DNA of 21,792 nt. It comes from Chloroflexi bacterium UBA2235. GTDB lineage: Bacteria > Chloroflexota > UBA11872 > UBA12225. The notes under the pieces are model-generated. The model saw only the letters and a list, made by a program, of their open reading frames with translations, was not told where the DNA came from and did no database searches. The stretch is from the NCBI GenBank assembly GCA_002347925.1, contig DDYL01000048.1, positions 1-21,792 on the forward strand, written 5' to 3'. Positions 14,116 to 21,792 of the stretch are shown piece by piece. How positions within the stretch are numbered: position 1 is the first letter of the stretch; each line of letters starts with the position of its first letter. Made by a program: the position numbers and the translations under genes.

Positions 14116-14545
14116 AGCGCTTGCCCTCGTAGATCGCCTGGCGCAACTGCGCAAACTTGAGGTTGGTGAACGTTGTCGCTGCCGAGAACTGGAGCTGTGT
14201 CTCTGCAAGGCGAACCATCTCGCGGTCCACGTCGACGTTGTTCCCATCGTTCCGGTACGTCAAGCCGTCCTGAACCTGGGACTTCGCCTGAACCAGTCCG
14301 ACATCCTGCCTGAGAGCCCCACCAGGCATGTGCGCGCCATCAGTGACGACCATCTGGAAGTCATCAGCAACCGGGCGGAGGACCGCCGCCTGCAGTTCTT
14401 GCTCAAAGGTCACTTCAGCCGACTTGAAACCTGGCGTATCGATGTTGGCAACGTTGTTGGTAATCGCCTTGCTTCGGAGGCTCAAGCCGTCAAGCGCCTT
14501 GGTAATGGCGCCGAATGCATAGTCGTTGCGGATGAGATTTGGCAT
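14114..14545 (-). CDS. flgB: Flagellar basal-body rod protein FlgB, 143 aa
   Basis: FlgB is a proximal rod subunit exported through the flagellar type III apparatus. The rod signature SKAITNNVANIDTPGFKSAEVTFEQEL is at residues 25-51. NVDVDREMVRLAETQLQFSAAT and a C-terminal helix follow, as expected in FlgB. Length is typical. Start ATG 14545 has GGGGAG seven bases upstream. It lies 19 bases after the lytic transglycosylase gene at the far end of the fliE-fliJ block, not next to flgC as in the usual flgB-flgC-fliE order; flgC is about 7 kb away at the other end. Another flgB beyond the window cannot be excluded. Confidence 0.94.
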   Translation of the reverse strand: MPNLIRNDYAFGAITKALDGLSLRSKAITNNVANIDTPGFKSAEVTFEQELQAAVLRPVADDFQMVVTDGAHMPGGALRQDVGLVQAKSQVQDGLTYRNDGNNVDVDREMVRLAETQLQFSAATTFTNLKFAQLRQAIYEGKR

Positions 14546-14564
14546 GGTTCAACTCCCCGTTCGT

Positions 14565-15209
14565 CTACGAGCCGGCCCTACGCAACTGGTCGCGCGTCTG
14601 AAGGACCTTTCGGACATAGTTCTGCGTCTCGGCAAACGGCGGCGTGCCACCGTACTTCTCTACCGTTCCCGGACCCGCGTTGTAGGCAGCCAACGCCTTG
14701 GTCACGTCACCGCCGAAGCGGTTCAGCATTTGCCGGAGATACCTCGCCCCACCGGTCGCGTTCTGCATCGGGTCAAAGGAGTCGGTGACCCCGACGGATC
14801 GCGCCGTGCCGTCCATCAACTGCATCAGGCCCTTGGCTCCGGCGTGCGAGACAGCGTTTGCATTGCCCCCCGATTCCACCTTTGCCACGGCGCGGACCAG
14901 GTCCGGATCGACACCCTCACGGGCAGCGGCGGCCCTGAGTTCGTCATCGAAGCGCCCGACCACCGGGTTGGCAGACCCGGGACCGCGCGCAATGTCCCCG
15001 GCTCGGGTGGACGGCACCACTGCCATGGTGCTGTCCACCCGCGGCCGGATAGGGAGGGAGAAGGAAACGCCGAGGCGGCGGGCACGGTCAAGTGCCGCTT
15101 GCACGAACGTCGCGTGGATGGTCCGGAGTGCGCTGCCATCGCTCACCGGACCGGCGACGTCGTACGACCGTCTCGACAGGCTGTCCGAAAGTGGCCCTGT
15201 CGTTCCCAT
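14565..15209 (-). CDS. SLT-type lytic transglycosylase of the flagellar operon, 214 aa
   Basis: This enzyme cleaves peptidoglycan glycan strands, probably to let the flagellar rod through the wall. The SLT domain covers residues about 89-200, with catalytic Glu112 in AKVESGGN, then AKGLMQLM (125-132) and AAYNAGPGTVEKYGG (174-188), all canonical. The first 85 residues are not conserved and contain no obvious signal peptide, so export may use the flagellar type III route, as for FlgJ-like muramidases; that is inference. Its ATG overlaps the fliJ stop (TAATG), giving tight translational coupling, and flgB follows after 19 bases. The position directly before the rod gene suggests it replaces the muramidase part of FlgJ. 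Confidence 0.9.
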   Translation of the reverse strand: MGTTGPLSDSLSRRSYDVAGPVSDGSALRTIHATFVQAALDRARRLGVSFSLPIRPRVDSTMAVVPSTRAGDIARGPGSANPVVGRFDDELRAAAAREGVDPDLVRAVAKVESGGNANAVSHAGAKGLMQLMDGTARSVGVTDSFDPMQNATGGARYLRQMLNRFGGDVTKALAAYNAGPGTVEKYGGTPPFAETQNYVRKVLQTRDQLRRAGS

Positions 15210-15721
15210 TACTGCATCCCTCCGACGGAAACCGTGAGCGACGGCATCGAACTGCCGGACTGCGCGGCCAACTGCCTCGCCTCCAGACCGTGTCTCATCA
15301 CCGCCATCTCATCGACTTCCTTCATCTCGCGTAACTGCTCGAGGCGCTTGAAGTCGGCCAATTGCTTCTCTCGAAGCCGGTCGAGTGCCTTCCGTGCCTG
15401 CATCGCCGCCACTAATTCCTGCCGACGTTGCTCGACACGCGCCTCAGCGCGCGCCACCACCTGCGTCTGCCGGTCAATCTGCACCTTGATGACATCAAGG
15501 AACCGAAGTCCCAGTTGGAGGTTCTCCATGTCTAGGATTCCCTCGTGCTGAATCACCTCCAGATGGTCAACCGTACGCTCCTCATCCTCCTGGAACCCCC
15601 GCAGCGTCGCCTGTTCCCTGAACAGACCTCCCTGCGATTCGCCAAAGGCAACCTTCGCAAGATCTTCCAGGCGCTTGCGGTGCTCCAGCACCGTCTGAAG
15701 CCGAAAGACAAACCGTGCCAT
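15209..15721 (-). CDS. fliJ: Flagellar export chaperone/stalk protein FliJ, 170 aa
   Basis: FliJ is a coiled-coil protein that sits in the FliI ATPase ring and links it to the export gate. The sequence is almost entirely alpha-helical and charged, starting FVFRLQTVLEHRKRLEDLAKVAFGE, a typical FliJ N-terminus (F-x-L-Q-x-V-L-x-x-R). Long heptad-rich helices run through residues 20-145. The end, from about 150 (QLAAQSGSSMPSLTVSVGGMQ), is unstructured. It starts 26 bases after fliI and its stop overlaps the start of the transglycosylase gene by one base. FliJ diverges fast, so position and helix pattern carry much of the call. Confidence 0.88.
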   Translation of the reverse strand: MARFVFRLQTVLEHRKRLEDLAKVAFGESQGGLFREQATLRGFQEDEERTVDHLEVIQHEGILDMENLQLGLRFLDVIKVQIDRQTQVVARAEARVEQRRQELVAAMQARKALDRLREKQLADFKRLEQLREMKEVDEMAVMRHGLEARQLAAQSGSSMPSLTVSVGGMQ

Positions 15722-15747
15722 TGCCCTGACGAACTCCCGTCCCTGTC

Positions 15748-17130
15748 CTACACATTCATGAACATGCGCTGAAGTACCTCGACCGCCCCCTCGAAGTCAG
15801 TGACGTCCTCGGCATCCTGGCGCAGGTACTCACGTACCCGTGGCATCATCGCCAAGGCGAAGTCAATCGCGGGATTGCTCCCGGATGCATACGCCCCGAT
15901 GTTGATCAGGTCGCGGGCACTGGCGTACGTCGCCAGCACCTCACGCAGCAATCCCGCCGAGTGCTTGTGGCCAGGTGAAACCAGTTCGCTCATCAACCGC
16001 GAAATGCTTTGCAGGATGTCGATCGATGGGTAGTGATTCTCGGCAGCCATCTCGCGTGACAGCACGATGTGGCCATCGAGGATCGATCGCACCGCGTCGG
16101 TGATCGGTTCCTGAAGATCGTCCCCCTCCACCAGGACGGTGTAGAACCCGGTTACGGTTCCGTTTGCCGAAGCACCGGTACGCTCCATAAGCCGTGGCAG
16201 CATCGCGAAGACCGACGGCGTGTACCCACGCGTCGCCGGTGGCTCACCAATGGTGAGACCCACTTCCCGCTGCGCCATTGCAAAGCGCGTGACCGAGTCC
16301 ATCAGGAAGGAGACATGCATGCCCTCCTCACGGAAGTACTCGGCAACCGACGTCGCAACCCACGCCGCCTTGACCCGCACCAGCGCCGGCTGGTCGGAGG
16401 TAGAGACGATCACGACCGACCGGCTCAGTCCTTGCGGACCAAGGTCGCGTTCGATGAACTCCCGCACCTCTCGACCTCGCTCACCGATGAGCGCGATCAC
16501 GTTGACGTCGGCCGCCACCCCGCGGGCGATCATGCCCAGCAGGGTGCTCTTCCCGACACCGGACCCAGCGAAGATGCCTAGGCGTTGGCCTCGCCCGCAG
16601 GTCAGCATCCCGTCAATGGCTCTCACCCCCGTTGGCAGCGGTTCGGTGATACGCGCACGTGACAGGGCTGCCGGCGGGGCGTTTCCAACCCCGAAGCGTC
16701 GCCCGCTGATCGGACCCTTGCCATCGATCGGCCTCCCCAGACCATCGATGACACGCCCGACAAGGGCCGGACCGAGTACCAGGGAAAACCCACCGCCGGT
16801 GGCAACGACGGTGGAACCCGGGGAGATGCCACTCATCTCCCCAAGGGGCATGAGGACCACGCGATCCCCCCGGAACCCGACGACTTCGGCGATGATCGCC
16901 TCGCCGCCTCGCGCCGGATGAACCTCGCAGATCTCACCGACCTCGCACACCAGTCCCTCGGCCTCTACCGTCAACCCGATGACCTGCACCACCTTGCCGG
17001 CGCACCGGAAGGTGTCGATGTCATCAAGCGTGTGTCGGTATCGCCCGAAGTCGAACTCCGCTCCATGAGAGGCTGGCAGTGCCTCTGCATCAAGCCCAGT
17101 CAGTGGTCCGGTCAGCAAGGAAGACGTCAT
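15748..17130 (-). CDS. fliI: Flagellum-specific ATPase FliI, 460 aa
   Basis: FliI is the hexameric ATPase energising flagellar type III export, related to F1 beta. Walker A AGSGVGKS is at residues 188-195, catalytic Glu217 in GERGR, and Walker B VSFLMD at 273-278. The family stretch RFAMAQREVGLTIGEPPATRGYTPSVFAMLPRLMERTG follows, then FYTVLVEGDDLQEPITDAVRSILDGHIVLSR. The N-terminal domain and the GISPG segment are also as expected, and length is normal. It overlaps fliH by four bases (ATGA at 17127-17130), and fliJ follows after 26 bases. The FliH-FliI-FliJ order is the classical export ATPase complex cassette. Confidence 0.97.
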   Translation of the reverse strand: MTSSLLTGPLTGLDAEALPASHGAEFDFGRYRHTLDDIDTFRCAGKVVQVIGLTVEAEGLVCEVGEICEVHPARGGEAIIAEVVGFRGDRVVLMPLGEMSGISPGSTVVATGGGFSLVLGPALVGRVIDGLGRPIDGKGPISGRRFGVGNAPPAALSRARITEPLPTGVRAIDGMLTCGRGQRLGIFAGSGVGKSTLLGMIARGVAADVNVIALIGERGREVREFIERDLGPQGLSRSVVIVSTSDQPALVRVKAAWVATSVAEYFREEGMHVSFLMDSVTRFAMAQREVGLTIGEPPATRGYTPSVFAMLPRLMERTGASANGTVTGFYTVLVEGDDLQEPITDAVRSILDGHIVLSREMAAENHYPSIDILQSISRLMSELVSPGHKHSAGLLREVLATYASARDLINIGAYASGSNPAIDFALAMMPRVREYLRQDAEDVTDFEGAVEVLQRMFMNV

Positions 17131-17963
17131 CGCGAGCCACCCCCGTCATCGATCGTGACGCCGGTAAGGCCAGAGAAGGCTGAACTGACGCGTTCCAGCT
17201 GTGTCTCGAGACGACCGTCAACCGTTCCGCGTCGTGTCTCCACAACCAGGCCAATCCGCTCAATCGACGCGTCCGGAACAATCTCCAGTCCCCGGTTCGC
17301 GTAACTCACGGCGACCTGCCGCAGCGTGTCACCGAGAAGTCTGATCGTGTCGGGATGAATGCGTACCCGAATCCCATCCTGGGCAGTCACGCGCTTGAGC
17401 GCCTCGGATACAAGCCCATGCATGATCTCGGGCCGCGCCTGCACCTCTGAATGGATGATCTTCCGCGCAACCTCGACGGCCACGCCAACGACATCCGGTT
17501 CCGCCTCAGCGATCAGTTGGGCACGGTCAACGCGCGCCTGCATCGCCATCTGCATGGCAATCTCAAGGTGACCCGCAACTTCGGCAAGCCCTTGGGCATG
17601 CCCTTCGGATCGCCCCTCTTCCCGCGCCGCCTCAACCTTTGCTTCCTGCTCAGCCAGAAAGCGCCTCGCCTCTTGCAGGGTGTAGATCGTCTCCCCTACC
17701 TCATCGATGCGTCGCTTGGCCTCAGCGATGGTCTCGGCAACCTCCGCCTTCGCGTCAGCGATCAGCGTCTGCGAGTCGGCGTGCGCCTTCAACCGCTCAG
17801 CTCTCGCCTCGGCAAAGAGACGCTCAGCAGCCGCGTTCAGGTCCACCGTGCGCCGGCGCCTCTCGATCGTGGCTTCCAGCGCGGCGGCACTTTCGGCCGA
17901 CCCGATGGCTGCCCGAACGACCAGCGCCTGCGACTGGATGTCCGGCCCCTTGAGAACACTCAT
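17127..17963 (-). CDS. fliH: Flagellar export ATPase regulator/stator FliH, 278 aa
   Basis: FliH dimers bind FliI and dock it at the C-ring, holding ATPase activity in check. The N-terminal half (about residues 25-130) is a long charged coiled coil. A small Gly-containing stretch (EEGRSEGHAQGLAEVAGHLE, about 115-135) recalls the GxxxG-type repeats of FliH. The C-terminal half (VVGVAVEVARKIIHSEV ... GIRVRIHPDTIRLL ... GLEIVPDASIERIGLVVETRRGTVDGRLETQLERV) is the conserved FliH/V-ATPase E-subunit-like domain. It starts three bases after the fliG stop, with GAGGAG inside the fliG end, and its stop overlaps fliI. Slightly longer than the enterobacterial protein. Confidence 0.93.
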   Translation of the reverse strand: MSVLKGPDIQSQALVVRAAIGSAESAAALEATIERRRRTVDLNAAAERLFAEARAERLKAHADSQTLIADAKAEVAETIAEAKRRIDEVGETIYTLQEARRFLAEQEAKVEAAREEGRSEGHAQGLAEVAGHLEIAMQMAMQARVDRAQLIAEAEPDVVGVAVEVARKIIHSEVQARPEIMHGLVSEALKRVTAQDGIRVRIHPDTIRLLGDTLRQVAVSYANRGLEIVPDASIERIGLVVETRRGTVDGRLETQLERVSSAFSGLTGVTIDDGGGSR

Positions 17964-17966
17964 GGC

Positions 17967-19040
17967 CTACTTGAACTCCTCGCCACCGCCGCGTGCGATG
18001 ACGATTTCCTCGTTCTGCTCGAGACGACGCACCACGGCGACGACCTTCTGCTGGGCCTCCTCGATGGCCGAGAGACGCTGCGGACCCATGATTTCGATGT
18101 CGTCCTTCATCTGGACCGCCGACCTCGACGACATGCCCTTGAAGAACTTGACCCGCAACTCCTCCGATGCACCGCGCAACGCCAACGCGAGGTCCTTGCC
18201 GTCGCACTCACGCACGATCTTTGGCATGTCGCGGTCACCGAGCCTCATGATGTCGTTGAAGACAAACATGTTCTTCTGGACTTCGTCAGCGAGTTCGGGC
18301 GCCATCTCTCCTAGCGCATCCATGATGAACTTGGTGTTCCCGGGATCGCTCTTCTGGAGCAAGCTGACCACATGCTGAACCCCGCCGGAACGCTCCAGCG
18401 AACCGGCACTGAGTGATGCGAACTTGAGGCGAAGCAGCCGCTCCACCTCGCGCACCACGTCAGGCGATGTCCGGTCCATCATCGCGATCCGCATGGCAAC
18501 CTCAGCCTGGATTTCGCTCGGAAGGGCGGACAGGACGGAGGCCGCCTGCGCCGGGTCCAGGTACGCGATGATCATCGCGATGGTCTGGGGATGTTCCGTC
18601 TTGATGAAAGCGATCAGCTGGCTTGTCTCGGCCTTGCGCAGGAACGCAAACGGTGGCGTGATTGCCTGAGTAGTAAGACGGCTCAGCATCTCATTTGCAC
18701 GGTTGGGCAGCAGCGTCTTGTTGAGGACGTGGCGCAGGAATGGCAGGCCGCCGGCAACACCACCCTCGTCGCCACCGAGCTGTTCCGCGACTTCGTCAAG
18801 GATCGCGTCTGCAACATCTGCGGACAGGTAGCGCTGCTTGTGGATCTCAAGCGCAATGCGCTCGACATCATCCTCGGGCATGTTCTTGAGGATGGCAGTC
18901 GCCGCCTCCTCACCAACCGCGATCAGGAAAGCCGCAACCCGCTCATGACCGGTCAAGCCGGAAAGCGGACCAATCCGCGTCCCGCTCCCTGAAGGGCCCG
19001 GCAGTGCGGGTAACGCTGTTGTCGTTGATGTCGCTGCCAT
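17967..19040 (-). CDS. fliG: Flagellar motor switch protein FliG, 357 aa
   Basis: FliG is the C-ring subunit that binds FliF and receives torque from the stator. After a 28-residue low-complexity extension the N-domain begins (LTGHERVAAFLIAVGEE). The middle domain carries the EHPQTIA motif at residues 149-155. The C-terminal torque domain reads VRECDGKDLALALRGASEELRVKFFKGMSSRSAVQMKDDIEIMGPQRL (cited for its charged helix), followed by IEEAQQKVVAVVRRLEQNEEIVIARG. Charged residues are retained at the stator-facing helix. Start ATG 19040 has GAGG seven bases upstream. It follows fliF after a 163-base gap containing a hairpin, and fliH follows after three bases. Confidence 0.97.
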   Translation of the reverse strand: MAATSTTTALPALPGPSGSGTRIGPLSGLTGHERVAAFLIAVGEEAATAILKNMPEDDVERIALEIHKQRYLSADVADAILDEVAEQLGGDEGGVAGGLPFLRHVLNKTLLPNRANEMLSRLTTQAITPPFAFLRKAETSQLIAFIKTEHPQTIAMIIAYLDPAQAASVLSALPSEIQAEVAMRIAMMDRTSPDVVREVERLLRLKFASLSAGSLERSGGVQHVVSLLQKSDPGNTKFIMDALGEMAPELADEVQKNMFVFNDIMRLGDRDMPKIVRECDGKDLALALRGASEELRVKFFKGMSSRSAVQMKDDIEIMGPQRLSAIEEAQQKVVAVVRRLEQNEEIVIARGGGEEFK

Positions 19041-19094
19041 GTCTCTGCCTCGGTGTCGTCGCGTGTGAGTTTGAGTACCGCGTCCATGCGCTCC

Positions 19095-19117
19095 GGTTCG
19101 GCGTTACCGACCGAACC
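19095..19117 (-). repeat. Hairpin in the fliF-fliG gap
   Basis: GGTTCGG (19095-19101) and CCGAACC (19111-19117) form a perfect seven-pair stem with a nine-base loop. CCGGTTC/GAACCGG pairing with the same bases offers a longer-range alternative. No T tract follows, so it may tune fliF:fliG expression or mRNA stability rather than terminate. The 163-base gap holds no other recognisable feature. Confidence 0.4.
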
Positions 19118-19203
19118 TGGAACCGGACTGCAGAGACCCGTCACAGAGGCCGGCGTTCAACCAGCCTCCCGGACGGGGCACTGCCCTGTGTGAGAGTGAC
19201 CCG

Positions 19204-20958
19204 CTAGCTGGCTCCCGCCATCGCGCTGTCAACTGCCATCCACTTGCTCAGCGTCTCGCCGATCAGCGCAGGTTGCTCCATCGCCAGGCGACGGACTTCC
19301 TCGCGACGGCGTGCCCGCTCCGAAGGGCTCAGCTGCCTTGTGCGAACCCGGGCCGCCTCGTACTTGGCACGTTGCTCAGGAGGCATTGCCGCAAGCACAT
19401 GAGGAGGCAGCTCTGCCCCATCACCGCTCATGAGGGCCGAGATCTGTGCCTCGATTGCCTCAGGCGTCTGGAGCGCGGCAACTCCACCCTTGCCGTCCGG
19501 AAGGAGGCCGGCACCGTCGACGCCACCGGCAGCTGCGACACCGGCTGGGCGGATGCTCGCTGACAGCATCCGGAAGAGGAGCGCCATGCCGATCAGTGCA
19601 ACCACCAACCCACCGGCCTTCACACCCATCTGGATGAGGTCGTTCTGACGTGCCTGGGCGGTCTCGTCCTCGATCGTCTTGGCAAGGTTCGCCGACATCG
19701 TCGTGTCGAACGGCACCGTCACCACCGCGATCTGGTCACCACGCGCTGGCTGGAGGCCGACCGCCGCCGAAACTGCCTGCGTGAGCTGCTCGGCCTGGAT
19801 GTTCTGCACCGCCTGGTCGATCATGACCGCGATGCCGACGTTCTTGAGTTCGCCCGGAGCCCGGGAGATTGCGCGCTTGTCGCTCGAAACCTCGTAGTTC
19901 GAGGTCACTTCAGACTTCTGATAGCTGGAAGTGCCACCACCAGCCCCGCCAGCGGCGCCTGCCTGGTAGGTAGGGATGTTGGCCTGAGTGCCCGGAACCC
20001 CGCCAGCCGCCGCCTGCGCATCAGCGCCCTGGCCGGCAAAGCTCTCGCGAGTGTCCTTCTGGCTGCGCGTCTGGGGCTGGAGCGTGCCGGGGGAGAAGGT
20101 CTCAACCTTCTGCTCAACCACATCCCAATCGAGGGCAACCGTGGCCTTCACCACCGACCGGCCCTTGCCAATCGCCTGATCGAGGAGGTTCTGGACCTTG
20201 CGCTCGATTTCCAGCTCCCGCTGGTGCTGAATTTCGACCCGCATGCCCGCCTGCTTGTCACGAGCTCCGTCAGCAGTGTCTGCCTTGCCGAGGGTGTTCC
20301 CTGCGGTATCGACGACACCGACGTTCTCGGGCTTCAGGCCCTCTACGGACCGTGACACCAGGAACTTGACTGATGAAATCTGCTCTTCGGTGAGCTTGGC
20401 ACCCGCCTTGAGCTTCAGAACAACACTGGCGCTTGCATCTCGCTGCTGAGCGGCGAACAGGCGATCCTGTGGGAGGACAAGATGAACCCGCGCCTGATCA
20501 ACTGCGCTGAGACGCCCGATGGTGCGCATCAACTCACCTTCCAGGCCTCGCTGGTAGTTGAGCTTCTGCGCAAAGTCGGTGATGCCGAGGTTGCTTCGAT
20601 CGAAGACCTCCATGCCGACCACCCCGACACCGCTGCCGTTTGGCAGACCGGCGCTGGCGAGCTGCAGGCGGAGGTCCGCAGCTTGCTCATTCGGAACCCG
20701 AACCGTTGAACCGCCATCGGTGATCGAATACGCGACCTTGAGTTCACGCAACTTTCCGACCACTGCTGCTGCATCAGGCTCGGCCAGGTTGGTGTAGAGC
20801 GGCACCGTTGCCGGAGGCTGCAGATACACGAATGCTGCGAAGAGCGCGGCAAAAACCGCCACTGCTCCGACAACAAATCCTAGCTGGCGTCCCCGCCCCA
20901 TGCCTGCAATGGCCTGGGGCAGATCCCTGAACGATTGACTCATGCCTTCGCTGTTCAC
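19204..20958 (-). CDS. fliF: Flagellar MS-ring protein FliF, 584 aa
   Basis: FliF forms the membrane-embedded MS ring on which the motor and rod are built. Transmembrane helices are at residues about 27-46 (LGFVVGAVAVFAALFAAFVYL) and about 446-466 (VKAGGLVVALIGMALLFRML). The YscJ/FliF ring-building domain lies between (VPLYTNLAEPDAAAVVGKL ... GLPNGSGVGVVGMEVFDRSNLGITDFAQKLNYQRGLEGEL ... VHLVLP). A flexible Gly/Ser-rich segment follows near residues 300-345, and the cytoplasmic C-terminus ends TLSKWMAVD, the FliG-binding tail. GTG 20958 is chosen as start because GGGAGG lies five bases upstream; ATG 20943 is in frame but too far. Length is at the upper end for the family. It follows fliE after 168 bases. 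Confidence 0.97.
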   Translation of the reverse strand: MNSEGMSQSFRDLPQAIAGMGRGRQLGFVVGAVAVFAALFAAFVYLQPPATVPLYTNLAEPDAAAVVGKLRELKVAYSITDGGSTVRVPNEQAADLRLQLASAGLPNGSGVGVVGMEVFDRSNLGITDFAQKLNYQRGLEGELMRTIGRLSAVDQARVHLVLPQDRLFAAQQRDASASVVLKLKAGAKLTEEQISSVKFLVSRSVEGLKPENVGVVDTAGNTLGKADTADGARDKQAGMRVEIQHQRELEIERKVQNLLDQAIGKGRSVVKATVALDWDVVEQKVETFSPGTLQPQTRSQKDTRESFAGQGADAQAAAGGVPGTQANIPTYQAGAAGGAGGGTSSYQKSEVTSNYEVSSDKRAISRAPGELKNVGIAVMIDQAVQNIQAEQLTQAVSAAVGLQPARGDQIAVVTVPFDTTMSANLAKTIEDETAQARQNDLIQMGVKAGGLVVALIGMALLFRMLSASIRPAGVAAAGGVDGAGLLPDGKGGVAALQTPEAIEAQISALMSGDGAELPPHVLAAMPPEQRAKYEAARVRTRQLSPSERARRREEVRRLAMEQPALIGETLSKWMAVDSAMAGAS

Positions 20959-20989
20959 CGGCGCCTCCCACGGACTTTGACAATCGACA

Positions 20990-21105
20990 CCCTGTCGAGC
21001 GTTCTCGACTCAGGGCCAGGACTGCCCGCAACAACCGCATCCGCCACTTGCCTCGCTAACCAACATCTTGGTTGCGGTGCCGTCAGGTCACGTGGCAGCG
21101 TGACC
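20990..21105 (-). repeat. Three consecutive hairpins in the fliE-fliF gap
   Basis: Within the 168-base gap three inverted repeats follow one another: CCCTGTCGAG/CTCGA-CT-CAGGG (20990-21015, ten pairs with a two-base bulge and CGTT loop), AACCAA/TTGGTT (21058-21073, four-base loop) and GGTCACG/CGTGACC (21086-21105, six-base loop). None is followed by a T tract. They may act as mRNA stability or attenuation elements between two genes needed in different amounts. Confidence 0.45.
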
Positions 21106-21126
21106 CCACCGGCGGACGCGAGTTGC

Positions 21127-21495
21127 CTAGATCTGCATTCGAACGACTTCCTGATACGCCTCAAGCAACTTGTTCCGGACCTGGACAGCCAACCCGAATG
21201 AAAGGTTCGCGCTCTCCATGCCGATCAACACTTGATGAAGGTCAACCGATTCGCCGGCGACGAGCTTGGCAGCCTTGTCGTCGGCGGACTTGAACGCCTC
21301 GTTGGTGTCCTGCAGTGCATTGGCGAGGACGGTCGCGAACGACTCCATCACACCCTTCGCCGGAGGACCGGACTGCACGCCCGGCAGTGCCAGGTTCGCC
21401 ACATTTGCGGCGGCCGGGGCAACTCCACGCGCCACCCCAGCCCCGTAAGACCCGCTGATGCCTGGCGGCATAATCGCCGGCAACGTCATGTCCAT
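21127..21495 (-). CDS. fliE: Flagellar hook-basal body complex protein FliE, 122 aa
   Basis: FliE joins the MS ring to the proximal rod and is among the first exported substrates. The conserved C-terminal part is clear: ESFATVLANALQDTNEAFKSADDKA, then GESVDLHQVLIGMESANLSFGLAVQVRNKLLEAYQEVVRMQI, including the family motif for the second helix. The N-terminal 45 residues are Ala/Gly/Pro-rich. Start ATG 21495 is supported by AGGGAG nine bases upstream; an ATG at 21500 is out of frame. It lies 90 bases after flgC, the usual neighbour. Confidence 0.95.
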   Translation of the reverse strand: MDMTLPAIMPPGISGSYGAGVARGVAPAAANVANLALPGVQSGPPAKGVMESFATVLANALQDTNEAFKSADDKAAKLVAGESVDLHQVLIGMESANLSFGLAVQVRNKLLEAYQEVVRMQI

Positions 21496-21585
21496 CGCAT
21501 CGATCTCCCTTCAGTGCAGGTACCGGTCTGTCTCGCCGTTCTTGTGGTTCATTCCCGTGGCAGCGGTCCAGAACCCCGACGTGAC

Positions 21586-21792
21586 TTACCGACCGATTTC
21601 GAGTGCCTTGCTGGCCATCGCCTTGGCTGCGTTAAGCGCGGTCACATTTGCCTCGTAGGCGCGGGTTGCCGACAGCATGTCGGCCATCTCCGTCACCGGA
21701 TCAATGTCGGGATACGAGACAAATCCCTCGGTATCGGCATCCGGATGGTCGGGTTCGAAGACCCGCTTTGCGGGACGCCCATCAGGACCGAC
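21586..21792 (-). CDS. flgC: Flagellar basal-body rod protein FlgC, C-terminal 68 residues (truncated by window edge)
   Basis: The minus-strand frame enters from the window end and stops at TAA 21586-21588. The visible part reads VFEPDHPDADTEGFVSYPDIDPV, then EMADMLSATRAYEANVTALNAAKAMASKALEIGR, which is the diagnostic FlgC C-terminus (HPDAD, SxxRAYEANVTALNAAK). FlgC is a proximal rod subunit. The gene continues beyond the window; its start and upstream neighbour cannot be seen. It precedes fliE by 90 bases. Confidence 0.95.
   Translation of the reverse strand, partial: VGPDGRPAKRVFEPDHPDADTEGFVSYPDIDPVTEMADMLSATRAYEANVTALNAAKAMASKALEIGR

Overview
This window is a GC-rich bacterial flagellar locus. 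Almost every gene lies on the minus strand, so it is transcribed from high to low coordinates. Read that way the order is flgC (cut by the window edge), fliE, fliF, fliG, fliH, fliI, fliJ, a lytic transglycosylase, flgB, a 933-base spacer, fliK, flgD, a TIGR02530-type flagellar operon gene, flgE, a sortase, a second fliK-like gene, an flhB C-terminal homologue (fhlB/ylqH type), a cell-wall-anchored beta-propeller protein, then a VOC protein and a D-2-hydroxyacid dehydrogenase that look unrelated to motility. Three small unidentified genes fill the first 1.2 kb. No rRNA, tRNA, CRISPR array or insertion sequence was seen.

A class F-like sortase together with a substrate carrying an MPNTG motif, a hydrophobic segment and an RRR tail points to a single-membrane (monoderm) cell. 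No P-ring or L-ring gene is present, although most of the flagellar regulon lies outside the window. TIGR02530 and FhlB-type proteins are typical of Bacillota, Thermotogota and Chloroflexota flagellar loci. High GC, the class F sortase and GTG starts make Chloroflexota my best guess, but a high-GC Bacillota cannot be excluded. This is inference.

The basal-body and export block (21792 to 14114) is tightly packed: fliH-fliI and fliJ-transglycosylase overlap, and hairpins sit in the fliE-fliF and fliF-fliG gaps. It ends with a weak terminator on the flgB stop codon. The hook block (13180 to 7855) encodes the hook-length ruler, hook cap, TIGR02530 protein and hook protein. It has its own extended -10 promoter candidate and a highly structured RNA leader. 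A third block (7669 to 2875) places the sortase and its likely substrate around the second FliK/FhlB pair and ends in a textbook intrinsic terminator.

The most interesting candidates are (i) the fliK leader, whose 13-pair basal stem near the predicted transcript 5' end is mutually exclusive with a downstream hairpin, and (ii) the co-oriented sortase/MPNTG propeller pair enclosing a FliK2-FhlB export-control pair, which suggests a surface structure coupled to the flagellum.
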